A stretch of DNA of 64,000 nucleotides from Marinicella sediminis. Lineage in GTDB: Bacteria; Pseudomonadota; Gammaproteobacteria; Xanthomonadales; Marinicellaceae. The DNA lies in assembly GCF_002000055.1 (NCBI RefSeq), contig NZ_MVBD01000005.1:186001-250000 (forward strand), given 5' to 3'. How positions within the stretch are numbered: the first letter of the stretch is position 1; every line of letters starts with the position of its first letter. Made by a program: the position numbers and the translations under genes. The notes under the pieces were generated by a model. That model was not told where the DNA came from. It was given only the letters and a program-made list of their open reading frames with translations, and did not search any database. Shown here in pieces: positions 57,401 through 64,000 of the stretch.

Positions 57401-57488
57401 GGCAGAAGGAAAGCAGCCCATCAAGGACTGGAAGTTTTACATCAATGGCCAATGTAAAAAACTGGACCAAACCAGCTGTACAGATTGA
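54432..57488 (+). CDS. exported six-haem c-type cytochrome
   Basis: The 1018-residue protein has a signal peptide (FLALIAIFSTHSLSA) and six CxxCH haem motifs: CINCH 269, CINCH 386, CLHCH 459, CMVCH 529, CGSCH 592 and CQDCH 646. The C-terminal ~300 residues form a beta-rich domain with the recurrent pattern NKTGHFLPSGVGFRRVFLE seen in multihaem cytochromes. It would act in the periplasm as an electron carrier or oxidoreductase; partner and substrate are unknown. No cytochrome maturation genes are in the window. It converges on the amidohydrolase gene across 48 bp. Confidence 0.88.
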   Translation: MRTHQIHQSFLALIAIFSTHSLSAQLPDDPASWVCSADDAAEVANLTTAWCDANKPSDTDLNWRANIGFDLEPGQMTDLPAKNAFDVQMRDFLRARVYDHKLDWAHDLNWRMTGPYVGEFGSGESYGVHPAVRVYYSPEMVVWMCSDRKSELPSGAMIIKEMANIDEKLGIVKPDNCMSIPDDPKRLPGSWTVMYRTDVTHDRWYWANPTMKGDGNPPVSDRSAFTVASDVPQAPVKRNQHWYPTGYVFSDKQKIDTVIYPYNLYGAACINCHATAESNLTFSSLDNIVSEGLQYKWYPASKNADLSQRESLHSQELDDATGTSGSNTNPFSQPLAKMNPAFVKYFGELGIDTFDQAWDLRLPAESFDHHLSRLDDLDQYLTSDQCINCHDATYANSAEANMLINKANTDDKVKINVSPYGEWRVSPMGLAGRDPIFFSQLQSETNNLPADQKCIENTCLHCHGVMGQRQQAIDTGPSDECKDMFAIAPPEGVPFGQPFAKSTVTAWQDTLPNNHDAQYGALARDGISCMVCHQIDEEGLGTEAGYTGNFVTGEPGQVVGPYDSSEVITKPMQNALNITPEFGAQIKNSDICGSCHNILLPTLNNDGTPHQHKAPNGQLVTATYEQTTHLEWVNSDFSKKDSFQSCQDCHMPTDFKVGDTHNPLKGIKIANIESNDMPPTTHRLPDKDITLTPRDTFARHSLHGLNVFLNEMFQQFPMILGLRQMDYMVNTNVQPALITGRDSMIEMAEWQTADVLIHDLTVKDGKTLNVEVEVVNKTGHFLPSGVGFRRVFLETIVYDKNHQPMWASGRTNELGVILDGLTNNPLETEQGGAGKTAYQPHHEVITQSNQVQIYQEIIQDSDGHNTTSFLRRVDDKKDNRIRGKGFDPAFYLHNKSPYIQMLGVLVGKAAKDEDYFDKNKTGSDHLSYQINMSEEQLKSVAYVKVNLFNQSIPPVYLQDRFSDANIGPAEKQDIQRLYYLTSHLNTETTTAEGKQPIKDWKFYINGQCKKLDQTSCTD

Positions 57489-57502
57489 ATGACCTTTGAA
57501 TG

Positions 57503-57528
57503 AGGCAGTGGGGTTAAACTCACTGCCT
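57503..57528. terminator. hairpin between cytochrome and amidohydrolase genes
   Basis: An 8-bp perfect stem (AGGCAGTG / CACTGCCT) with a 10-nt loop. It has no strong T-run on either side, but it is well placed to end both convergent transcripts. Confidence 0.55.
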
Positions 57529-57536
57529 GATTGGTT

Positions 57537-58994
57537 TCAGCACCAACGCATCAGGTTAAGAAACTCCCGTCGGGTTTTTGGTCCATAGGTGTTGAAGTGT
57601 GGGGTGGGGTTATTGAGGTAATTTTCTTTTTGTCTTGCCAGACCGTCGTGTTGGACAAACTGATGCACTTCACTGGCACTGATTTGATAGGGTTTTGTGG
57701 CATTCAGCCCAAAAATCCTGGCTCTCAGATCAGCATCCATCGCCCTGTAGCCATGTTGCTCTTGAAACTCTTCGGAAATCTGGAAAGCCCGGAACGCCTG
57801 AATCTGATCCTGTGGAGAACCGTACCAGATGGAATCAGTGCCCCACAAAACGTTGTGTTCACCAATGTGGGTGATCATTTTACCCAGCGCATGGGCCGCC
57901 TGATTGGGGTCACGCATCAGAAAACGCCAGGTGCTGCCGAGCTCTGCATAGACATTGCTGTTAGGTCTTACGTCATTTTTAATCACCGAATGAATCAGGC
58001 TGTCGATTCCACGGTTGGTATTACCTGAGTGATAAGCGGTTTCTTTGTGCGCCGGATCAAAGCCGGAATGATAGATGATGAAATTGATGTCCGGATACAT
58101 TTTGGCGGCCTTTCCCACATCGTCACACAGACTGTGTTCAAAAGATTTGGGTCCAAATGGAATGCCTTTGTGGATGCAAATGTTTTTCACGCCTAATGTG
58201 CGGGCCTTTTCAATCATCGCCAGACCATCATCGTCTGTCAGTGCATAGCCTTTACCATCAGGTCCATACTGGGTATAGGTTTTGAAGGCGGCAATGTCCC
58301 ATTCTTCAGCCAATGTGTCCATGCCTTCGAGATCACCCGGTTGGTTGGGGTTAATCCGGCCATGCAACAGCAAACGATGATCGCCTTCCATCCTGGCAAT
58401 GATGTCTCTGGTGGCGGCGGCTTCTTCGATGGTCAGGGGCTCGTTTTCCAGCGCAGATGGTACAAATGACAAAACCATCAGATCAGTGTCAGAATCCATA
58501 AAAACGTCTTTGATGAATTCTTCACTGCCCAGGCAATTCAAATAAGCCCGGTCTCCTGGTTGATTTGCCAGATCACATTGACTCTTTGGCATGAATGACA
58601 GGGGTTTGGCGCCTGGTGGGAGTTTATTCAACCAATTGCCCTGGGGATTAACAAAATGGCCCTGGATGTCAAAAATAAATTCGTGCTTACCCAATTCCGC
58701 ATCAGCCAGGTCAGTTTCCATCGCTGCGTCTGCTGACAGCTGATAAAAACCACCACTCAATCCTGTTTTGGCAAATGCTGTGTTGAAAGCCAGCAGCGTG
58801 GACGCCACACCACAGCTGGTGGTGATGAATTGCCGGCGTTGAACATTGAGCCTGGCGGCATCGTTGGTGGTGCTCAAGATGGCTTGTTGATTGGCTTGTT
58901 TTTGTGCTGGTTGCAGATCGACTGGGGCAAATTCGCCATTGCTGGTGGTGTCTATCTTGATGGGCAGTTTTTGATGTTCATTGTTGTCTGACAT
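57537..58994 (-). CDS. Tat-exported amidohydrolase (Amidohydro_2 type)
   Basis: The 485-residue protein has an unusually long N-terminal extension (~52 residues) before a twin-arginine signal (RRQFITTSCGVASTLLAFN). The TIM-barrel hydrolase region begins FDIQGHFVNPQG, where the usual D-x-H-x-H is reduced to Q-G-H. Later pieces such as NICIHKGIPFG, INFIIYHSGFDP and NVLWGTDSIWYG suggest metal ligands remain in part. Members are decarboxylases or hydrolases of aromatic or lactone substrates; the substrate here is unknown. It converges on the multihaem cytochrome, and both are exported. Confidence 0.82.
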   Translation of the reverse strand: MSDNNEHQKLPIKIDTTSNGEFAPVDLQPAQKQANQQAILSTTNDAARLNVQRRQFITTSCGVASTLLAFNTAFAKTGLSGGFYQLSADAAMETDLADAELGKHEFIFDIQGHFVNPQGNWLNKLPPGAKPLSFMPKSQCDLANQPGDRAYLNCLGSEEFIKDVFMDSDTDLMVLSFVPSALENEPLTIEEAAATRDIIARMEGDHRLLLHGRINPNQPGDLEGMDTLAEEWDIAAFKTYTQYGPDGKGYALTDDDGLAMIEKARTLGVKNICIHKGIPFGPKSFEHSLCDDVGKAAKMYPDINFIIYHSGFDPAHKETAYHSGNTNRGIDSLIHSVIKNDVRPNSNVYAELGSTWRFLMRDPNQAAHALGKMITHIGEHNVLWGTDSIWYGSPQDQIQAFRAFQISEEFQEQHGYRAMDADLRARIFGLNATKPYQISASEVHQFVQHDGLARQKENYLNNPTPHFNTYGPKTRREFLNLMRWC

Positions 58995-59317
58995 GTGACC
59001 CTCTTTGGCTGTGTTGTCATTTAATATAGCTGTTCAATACTGTATTGCCCTGTGCCATAAGTCAGTCATCTGGTTGCTATGCGTGACTTTTGGCCTACGA
59101 AAGGGCCTGTAATGGGTGACCATCAGCCCATGAAATCACCTGTCTTTTCATGCTCAAATAATAATGAAACGTAGCTGGGTAAACATCTAAAAATCATCAT
59201 CATTTTGCAGAAAACAGGCCTTCTAGGCCAAAAGTACTGATTGTGAAATATTTTGTAACCATTGTCTTCCTGCCTCGTTAATCAGCCAAACAACTAACTT
59301 CTATTGAGGAACCAACT
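58995..59317. other. 323-bp divergent gap with a long inverted repeat
   Basis: Arms at 59086-59110 and 59214-59235 are inverted copies sharing ACAGGCC and AGGCCAAAAGT around a short variable centre. A nested hairpin (CATGAAA / TTTTCATG) lies between. No gene is visible. Confidence 0.6.
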
Positions 59318-60508
59318 GTGAAAAAATTAATCAAAATTGTTGCCCCTGTTTCGGTACTGGCCATCAGTTTTTTTATTGTTCAGGCACTGGCTGCTGCCAA
59401 GCCACAACCTGAGAAAAAAGAAAACACCCAGCGATTAATTTCACTGTATGTGGATGAAGTCACTTCAGAAACAATCACTCCTGATGTGGATTCTCAGGGA
59501 GAAGTGAAGCCCAAAACTGAAATAGACCTGACCTCCCGGGTATCTGGACACATTGTCAGTATCTCAGATGCTTTTGCTGAGGGCGCGGAGTTTTCACCTA
59601 CCACAACACTGATCAAAATCGATGACACCGATTACAGAATGGCAGTGATCCGTGCAGAAGCCAGTGTGGCTGCCGCTGAAGTTGAGCTGGAGCGTGAGCT
59701 GGCCAATGCCAAGATGAAGAAAGACACCTGGTTACAAAAAAGAGGTGATGTAAAACCCACTCCTTTTGCTTTGAACAAGCCACAGGTACTGCAGGCAGAA
59801 GCCAACCTGAAAGCCGCTAAAGCTGATTTGCAGGAAGCCAGACTGAATGTGGCACGAACTGAAATCAAAGTGCCTTTCAGAGGCCGTGTGGTCAGCAAAC
59901 AAGTGGGCCTGGGTCAATACATTTCAGCAGGAACTCAATTGGGTAAAGTTTTTGCTGTAGATAAAGTTGAAGTGAAATTGCCTTTGACTGACATGCAACT
60001 GACCGAGTTGGATTTACCAATGGGTTATATGGCGCCTGAGGGAGCAGGTCCCAAAGTTAAATTCACTGCTCAAATGGGTCGTTCACAACACAGCTGGAAT
60101 GGTCGAATTATCCGCACCAATGCAGCGGTCGATCAGGAGACCCGTTTAATATATGCCACCGCTGAAGTCGAGGACCCCTATGGTAAAGGAGCAGATTTTG
60201 GTGTGCCATTTGCGGTGGGATTATTTGTTCATGCCAGCATTGAAGGTGTCGAAACCAAAGATGCCATGGTGATTCCACGTGAAGCTTTACGGAATGCCGA
60301 TAAAGTCTATGTGGTGGATGGCGAAAACAAACTTGATATTCGAACAGTGGAAGTCATCTCGACTTCTGAAGATCAGGTATTGATCAGTGCTGGTTTGGAT
60401 ATTGGTGAAAAGGTAGCGGTTTCGACCTTGCCAAACCCAGCCCAGGGCATGTTGGTGCAACCCATTGACAAAGGGGTGGTTACTACTGATCTGGTTTCAC
60501 AATTGTAA
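59318..60508 (+). CDS. RND efflux periplasmic adaptor (membrane fusion protein)
   Basis: The start is GTG, supported by TGAGGA 8 nt upstream; the product has 396 residues. An N-terminal signal or anchor (APVSVLAISFFIVQALA) is followed by biotinyl-lipoyl halves and a helical hairpin (VSGHIVSISDAFAEGAEF, AEASVAAAEVELERELAN, LNVARTEIKVPFRGRVVS), then beta-barrel domains. It links an inner-membrane RND pump to an outer-membrane channel. The pump gene follows after 39 bp; no TolC-like gene is in the window. Confidence 0.92.
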   Translation: MKKLIKIVAPVSVLAISFFIVQALAAAKPQPEKKENTQRLISLYVDEVTSETITPDVDSQGEVKPKTEIDLTSRVSGHIVSISDAFAEGAEFSPTTTLIKIDDTDYRMAVIRAEASVAAAEVELERELANAKMKKDTWLQKRGDVKPTPFALNKPQVLQAEANLKAAKADLQEARLNVARTEIKVPFRGRVVSKQVGLGQYISAGTQLGKVFAVDKVEVKLPLTDMQLTELDLPMGYMAPEGAGPKVKFTAQMGRSQHSWNGRIIRTNAAVDQETRLIYATAEVEDPYGKGADFGVPFAVGLFVHASIEGVETKDAMVIPREALRNADKVYVVDGENKLDIRTVEVISTSEDQVLISAGLDIGEKVAVSTLPNPAQGMLVQPIDKGVVTTDLVSQL

Positions 60509-60547
60509 ATCCATACAACAAGCGACAACAACTGAGGTAAATAAGAG

Positions 60548-63500
60548 ATGAATCGATTGATCGCCTGGTGGGCAAATAACACCGTCGCCGCGAACTTGAT
60601 GATGATTGGCATATTCATTGCCGGTGTCATTGGCTTCAATTCAATGGAACGGGAAATGGACCCTCAAGTGAGGTTTCCTGGCCTGCAAATCAATGTCAAT
60701 TGGCCAGGAGCTTCTCCACAAGACGTGGAAGAGCAACTGGTGGCCAGGATTGAAGAGTCGGTCAGTGACATGGATGCCATAGAATGGGTCCGGTCTTATT
60801 CGGCAGAGGGTTTTGGTACCGTCAGCATCCTGGCAGAACAGCAGGTGGATTTCAACCAGTTCATGAATGATGTGAAAATCCGCATAGATTCCATCTCGAC
60901 ATTTCCCAGTGACATGGAACAGCCGATTGTGCAGCAATGGATCAACCGTGATGAGTTTATTCGCATAGCTGTACATGGTGACATGACAGAGCGGGAACTG
61001 AAACGACTGGCAGAAACCCTGCGTCGTGAAGTGGCTCAGTTACCTGCCATTACAGTGGTGCAATTGTTCGGAACCCGCAATGAAGAAATATCCATTGAAG
61101 TGGGCGAAGATGCCCTGAAACGATATGGTCTGACTTTTTCAGATGTGGCCACAGCGATCAGGAACAGTTCCATGAACCAGTCTTCTGGTACCGTGCGTAC
61201 TGAAGTGGGTAGTTACCAGTTAAAAGTCCGTAGCCAGGCTGATACCGAAGCAGATTTTTCCAACATCATAGTCAAAGAAACCGCTGATGGCGGCGTGATC
61301 CGTGTTGGCGATGTAGCCACGGTGATTGATGGCTTTGAAGACAATCCGATTCTGGCCACTTTGAATGGTGAGCCAGGTGTCTTGATACAGGTGATGACCA
61401 CCGAGATCATGGACATAGTTCGTGCTTCTGAGTCAGTACGTAAATGGATTGCTGAGCGTCAGAACAGCTTACCTTCGAATGCCAAACTGACGTTGTGGAA
61501 TGATCAGGCTGAAGATTTTAAAGGACGGATGGAAACCATTGGCGGTTCAGCGTTCATGGGTTTGGTTCTGGTGTTGTTTATCCTGATGTTGACCCTGCGG
61601 CCGAAAGTGGCTTTCTGGGTGGCGGTTGGAATCGGTACAGCATACGCCGGAGCTTTTGTGTTTTTGCCATCTGTGGGTGTTTCATTGAATATGCTGTCTA
61701 CCTTTGCCTTTCTGTTGGTATTGGGGATTGTGGTGGATGATGCGATCGTGGTTGGTGAAGGTATTCACAGTGAGTCCAATCGTTTGGGCGGCGGACCAAA
61801 ATCAGCCATTTCAGGCGCTCAACTGGTTGCTAAACCCGTTATATTTGGTGTGTTGACCACCATCATGGCATTCATGCCATGGTTGTTTCTGGGGGGATCA
61901 ACCAGTGAGTTTACCAGGCACATCACCTGGGTGGTGATTCTGGCGTTGACATTCTCTTTGATTGAGTCTTTGTTTATTTTGCCGGCGCATTTATCGAAAA
62001 TGCGTCCCAGAAAGGACCAGAACCGCATTGGCCGGATGCAAAAGGCCATTTCCAACAGCATCGTAAATTTTGCCCAGAATCATTATCGCAGGATTGGTCA
62101 GTTTTCATTGAATCATCGCTACCTGACTGCCAGCGTATTTGTGGGCATACTGGTGATTGGCTTTGGTATGTTCGGCAATGGGTTGGTGAAAAAGAGCTTT
62201 ATGCCGGACATTGAATCTGATGAAATCATTGTCAATGTGGTGCTGCCTGAAGGCGCGCCTTACAGCCGGGCCCTGGAAATCCTTGCTCAGTTGCAGCATG
62301 CAGAAAAGGCCCTGGAAGAAGAGGTTAATCAGAAAACCGATGGCCAGGGAGGTTTGATAGAAAACTGGTACACCCGTTCAAGGCGTGACAGTGTTATTGC
62401 AATTGTGAAACTCACTCCACCCGAAGAACGCCCGGTGGCGGTTCAGAATATGTCGGCCAAAGACGCCTCAGTGCGCTTGCGGGAATTGATGGGTGATGTG
62501 CCGGATGCCAAAGAGGTGTCAGTGCAATATACCCAGGGCAACCGTGATCCGGCCTTCGAATTGTCCATCAGACACCCTGATCTGGATGTTTTGCGCTCAG
62601 CAACAGCTGAACTTGAAGATCAACTGCGCACTTATGAGAACCTGTATGATGTGAGAAATAACCTGGAAGGTGCTTCTGAAGAAATCCGTATCACCCTGAA
62701 GCCGGGGGCCACCAAAATGGGTTTGACCCTGGCTGACGTCAACCGACAGGTCAGACAAGCATACTTTGGAGAAGAGGTGCAGCGTGTGCCACGCAATGGT
62801 CAGGATGTGCGGGTCAAAGTCCGCTACCCTGAGGCATCCAGAAGATCCATAGAATCATTGAATAATTTCTATGTGAGAACCAGTGAAGGTCGCGAAGTAC
62901 CCTTGCTGGCGGTGGCCAACCTCGAATATGCTCCGGGCATCAAGAGCATTCAGCGATGGAACGGCAGCCGTGCTGCCAGAATCAGTGCTGACCTGAAAGA
63001 CGATGTACGTGGTGACATCAACAAAGACCTGGAAGAAAATTTTTATCCAGCCTGGGAAGCCAAATACCCTGGTATCAGCAGGGGCTCTGTGGGTCAGGCT
63101 GAAGGTGAGGCGCGCTTCCTCAAAGAAGTGATGGGTTTGTACCTGATGGCCTTCTTTGCCATGTATACTTTGCTGGCTGTGGCATTCAAGAGCTACTCGC
63201 AACCCATCCTCATTTTGATTGCCATTCCTTTTGCCTTTGTTGGGGCCATAGTTGGCCATGCAGCACTGGACATGACCATGGCCATCTTCAGTTACTTCGG
63301 GATCGCTGCCGCCGCTGGGGTGGTGGTCAATGACAACCTGGTGTTGATGGATTACTGTAATAAGCTCAGGGAAAAGGGCATGGCGGCCAAAGAAGCCATT
63401 GTGGAAGCTGGTGTGGCTCGTTTCAGACCGATACTGTTGACTTCAGTCACCACCATTGTGGGTTTGATGCCAATGATGATGGAGCGCTCCATCCAGGCAG

Positions 63501-63694
63501 CCTTCCTGCAACCCATCGTGGTCTCTCTGGCCTTTGGTGTGTTTATGGCATTCTTTGTGACCTTGTTGATGGTACCGTCTCTGTATGGCATCGGTCTGGA
63601 CATCAAAGCGGGATTCCGTCAATTGTTTAAACGTCAAGCCATCAGCAATGAATCTGCAAGTGAAGTCACTACAGCTGTAACCAACAACAGCTGA
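60548..63694 (+). CDS. RND efflux pump, inner-membrane permease
   Basis: The 1048-residue protein has the usual RND layout: a helix near residue 15-30, a large periplasmic loop, helices 2-6 near 330-480, a second loop, and helices 8-12 to the end. Family segments include FPGLQINVNWPGASPQDVEE and LGIVVDDAIVVGEG, the latter carrying the proton-relay acidic pair in helix 4. The long aromatic-rich porter motifs of metal pumps are not evident, so I class it as an organic-compound pump. It is probably cotranscribed with the adaptor. Confidence 0.93.
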   Translation: MNRLIAWWANNTVAANLMMIGIFIAGVIGFNSMEREMDPQVRFPGLQINVNWPGASPQDVEEQLVARIEESVSDMDAIEWVRSYSAEGFGTVSILAEQQVDFNQFMNDVKIRIDSISTFPSDMEQPIVQQWINRDEFIRIAVHGDMTERELKRLAETLRREVAQLPAITVVQLFGTRNEEISIEVGEDALKRYGLTFSDVATAIRNSSMNQSSGTVRTEVGSYQLKVRSQADTEADFSNIIVKETADGGVIRVGDVATVIDGFEDNPILATLNGEPGVLIQVMTTEIMDIVRASESVRKWIAERQNSLPSNAKLTLWNDQAEDFKGRMETIGGSAFMGLVLVLFILMLTLRPKVAFWVAVGIGTAYAGAFVFLPSVGVSLNMLSTFAFLLVLGIVVDDAIVVGEGIHSESNRLGGGPKSAISGAQLVAKPVIFGVLTTIMAFMPWLFLGGSTSEFTRHITWVVILALTFSLIESLFILPAHLSKMRPRKDQNRIGRMQKAISNSIVNFAQNHYRRIGQFSLNHRYLTASVFVGILVIGFGMFGNGLVKKSFMPDIESDEIIVNVVLPEGAPYSRALEILAQLQHAEKALEEEVNQKTDGQGGLIENWYTRSRRDSVIAIVKLTPPEERPVAVQNMSAKDASVRLRELMGDVPDAKEVSVQYTQGNRDPAFELSIRHPDLDVLRSATAELEDQLRTYENLYDVRNNLEGASEEIRITLKPGATKMGLTLADVNRQVRQAYFGEEVQRVPRNGQDVRVKVRYPEASRRSIESLNNFYVRTSEGREVPLLAVANLEYAPGIKSIQRWNGSRAARISADLKDDVRGDINKDLEENFYPAWEAKYPGISRGSVGQAEGEARFLKEVMGLYLMAFFAMYTLLAVAFKSYSQPILILIAIPFAFVGAIVGHAALDMTMAIFSYFGIAAAAGVVVNDNLVLMDYCNKLREKGMAAKEAIVEAGVARFRPILLTSVTTIVGLMPMMMERSIQAAFLQPIVVSLAFGVFMAFFVTLLMVPSLYGIGLDIKAGFRQLFKRQAISNESASEVTTAVTNNS

Positions 63695-63716
63695 TCACGC
63701 TGAATCAAATGTTGCC

Positions 63717-63750
63717 AAGCCATGAGTCGTTCGCCGGTTCATGGCTTTTT
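63717..63750 (+). terminator. terminator of the RND operon
   Basis: A 9-bp stem (AAGCCATGA / TCATGGCTT) with a 13-nt loop is followed by TTT. It lies 22 nt after the pump stop and overlaps the last codons of the minus-strand gene. Confidence 0.65.
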
Positions 63751-64000
63751 CAATTGTTGCAATGTATTATTCACCAGATTTTGGGTGAACGTCAGATCAG
63801 AAGACTGGCAAATATTGCTGACACAACTGACTGTGCGTTTACTGTAAGGGTTGATGGCAGTTGAAACCTGAATGAAAACCTCCTGCGGGCATAACTCAAT
63901 GGTCTTTCTGCTGTGGTTTAGGTATTGAATGCGGTTGTTATTGGTCATTGCCTGACCTTTGGCAGTCAGAGGTGAGCAGTCAGCATCAATTTCACACCAT
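63739..64000 (-). CDS. 3' end of an unknown gene, truncated by the window edge
   Basis: The minus-strand frame is open to the last base, so the Met at 63948 is not necessarily the start. The ~87 visible residues are Cys-rich (CEIDADC, CPQEV, SCVSNIC) and resemble the end of a small exported protein with disulphides. I do not recognise the family. Confidence 0.5.
   Translation of the reverse strand, partial: WCEIDADCSPLTAKGQAMTNNNRIQYLNHSRKTIELCPQEVFIQVSTAINPYSKRTVSCVSNICQSSDLTFTQNLVNNTLQQLKKP

Noticed and set aside
1-64000. CRISPR array, tRNA, rRNA, prophage or insertion sequence
   Set aside because: I saw no regularly spaced repeats, no cloverleaf-like genes, and no transposase, integrase or phage structural proteins.

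Overview
The window looks like chromosome from a heterotrophic, probably marine gammaproteobacterium. My best guess is a Marinicella-like lineage, inferred from many large secreted beta-propeller and Ig-like proteins, several of which carry an F-x-x-G-F-[DE] tag near the C-terminus, together with a moderate G+C content and typical proteobacterial cofactor operons. I could not run a taxonomic search, and I see no tRNA, rRNA, CRISPR array, insertion sequence or prophage.

Layout. 1-6.5 kb: the end of a DUF11-repeat autotransporter, an exported Sel1/caspase protein directly behind it, and a convergent membrane Ser/Thr kinase. 6.6-20 kb: a wax-ester/diacylglycerol acyltransferase, an FG-GAP/ASPIC secreted protein, a LemA-DUF2207 pair, an acyl-CoA dehydrogenase, a large sortilin-type propeller protein and an M48 metalloprotease. 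20-34 kb: an acetate-use locus containing DUF4212-ActP-like symporter, CrbS-like sensor kinase, CrbR-like regulator, acetyl-CoA synthetase, a short SFPD-repeat protein, an exonuclease, a cNMP/CBS/DUF294 protein and a DcaP-like porin. Three related 19-bp sites precede the DUF4212-symporter, acs and porin genes at nearly the same distance from -10-like sequences. I propose that they are CrbR sites and that the porin belongs to the same regulon.

34-47 kb: an ArsR-SdpI pair with an apparently leaderless promoter, a membrane protein, a giant secreted protein with four tandem ~205-residue repeats, an S9 peptidase, a Nudix protein, a TPR lipoprotein, a non-coding dispersed repeat and two more secreted propeller proteins. 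47-54.2 kb: a cofactor block with nadC-nadE-nadD on the minus strand and ribD-ribE-ribBX-ribH-ribA on the plus strand, divergent from one 83-bp gap. In the RibB protein the cyclohydrolase-like domain has lost its zinc cysteines, while a complete RibA is encoded two genes later. 54.2-64 kb: a second copy of the dispersed repeat, a six-haem exported cytochrome, a convergent Tat-exported amidohydrolase, an RND efflux adaptor and pump, and the 3' end of an unknown gene running off the window.

The coherent functional units are acetate uptake and activation under two-component control, NAD and flavin synthesis, and export or surface proteins. The most unusual items are the shared acetate-regulon sites, the SFPD-repeat protein, the autotransporter-caspase operon and the four-repeat secreted protein.
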